A stretch of DNA of 64,000 nt from positions 14,231,981 to 14,295,980 of the forward strand of contig JARWKL010000008.1 of the NCBI GenBank assembly GCA_029961685.1, in the 5' to 3' direction. The stretch is from Aristolochia californica. Taxonomy: Eukaryota > Streptophyta > Magnoliopsida > Piperales > Aristolochiaceae. A program made the position numbers and the translations under genes. The notes under the pieces were generated by a model, which did no database searches, had not been told where the DNA came from, and saw nothing but the letters and a program-made list of their open reading frames with translations. Shown here piece by piece: positions 63,833 to 64,000 of the stretch (within the stretch, counting starts at the first letter, position 1; every line of letters begins with the position of its first letter).

Positions 63833-64000
63833 CATATTAGGATCAATTAGAAATCTCTTTTTTATAAAATTCCTCCAAGCTATCTGGGGTTGTACTAGTA
63901 GAATTTCCCCAACGTGGAAAACAGAACATTGGTGCTTATTTTGAGTGCGTGAAAATAATTTTCTTCACTCACTTTTATTATAGTTTTCAAATTCTTTTGC
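63833..64000 (+). repeat. Partial monomer at right edge
   Basis: This is the first 168 bp of a monomer, ending just before the GCATACATAAACTC landmark. It shows that the array continues past the right end. Confidence 0.95.

Larger units (their letters stand above)
1..64000 (+). repeat. Satellite DNA array, about 511 bp monomer, head to tail
   Basis: The same sequence recurs from the first to the last base, always in one orientation. Registering on the motif CATGTTAGGATCAATTAG gives 127 points from 181 to 63833 with a mean spacing of about 505 bp; the usual spacing is 507-513 bp. Fixed landmarks follow in order in each full monomer: CCACCAAGCTATCTGGGG, GTACTAGTGGAATTTCCCC, TTTTGCATACATAAACTC, TTTGTTTACGAGAAAACTGG, a run of 7-13 A, GAACATCCAAAATGG, TTTTTTAGGTCCGC, ATCCCACCGCACGTTAAC and GGCATGCATATCCACC. 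Copies differ by scattered substitutions and small indels. No gene, RNA gene, transposon or foreign insert interrupts the array, and neither edge is reached. The family name and host are not recognised; heterochromatin is inferred from array length, AT-richness and absence of genes. Confidence 0.98.

Noticed and set aside
1..64000. CRISPR array
   Set aside because: The repeating unit is a continuous monomer of about 511 bp with no short conserved repeat separated by unique spacers.
1..64000. Transposon or retroelement insertions, tRNA or rRNA genes
   Set aside because: Every interval between register points is accounted for by monomer landmarks. The only length changes are satellite deletions and duplications.

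Overview
The whole 64 kb window is one uninterrupted tandem array of a single satellite DNA family. I hand-registered every copy on the recurring motif CATGTTAGGATCAATTAG and found 127 register points between positions 181 and 63833. That gives 126 complete monomers plus a partial copy at each end. All copies lie in the same orientation. The typical monomer is 507-513 bp (reference copy about 511 bp), and about 109 of the 126 intervals fall in 505-515 bp. A hand count on a near-consensus copy gives about 32% G+C. I see no real protein-coding gene, RNA gene, transposon or foreign insertion, so the array must continue past both ends. A long AT-rich satellite of this kind points to a eukaryotic heterochromatic region (pericentromere, centromere or subtelomere). 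A plant is my best guess from the look of the repeat, but nothing in the window proves the organism, and I cannot name the satellite family.

Layout. 1-180: tail of a cut monomer. 181-1710: three monomers that reappear about 30.65 kb downstream. 1711-4717: two copies of a three-monomer higher-order unit. 4718-4952: a monomer cut down to 235 bp. 4953-10052: ordinary monomers. 10053-12607: a block with a close partner at 40449-42488. 12608-15667: ordinary. 15668-20215: monomers marked by a recurring GGATCC variant. 20216-26820: ordinary. 26821-30822: a three-monomer higher-order unit of about 1535 bp, repeated. 30823-35420: relatives of the first 5.5 kb. 35421-44843: mostly ordinary, but shortened monomers concentrate in 38.4-44.4 kb. 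44844-51052: ordinary, with one 611 bp monomer. 51053-56659: a five- to six-monomer higher-order unit. 56660-63832: ordinary, with one 541 bp monomer. 63833-64000: head of a cut monomer.

The interest lies in how the array evolves rather than in genes. It shows nested higher-order repeats, a roughly colinear second copy about 30 kb away, precise deletions between short direct repeats, one fresh 31 bp slippage duplication beside one older 100 bp duplication, and variation at CpG positions that looks like methylcytosine decay. The open reading frames of 60-136 codons are the same satellite sequence read over and over; they are not genes.
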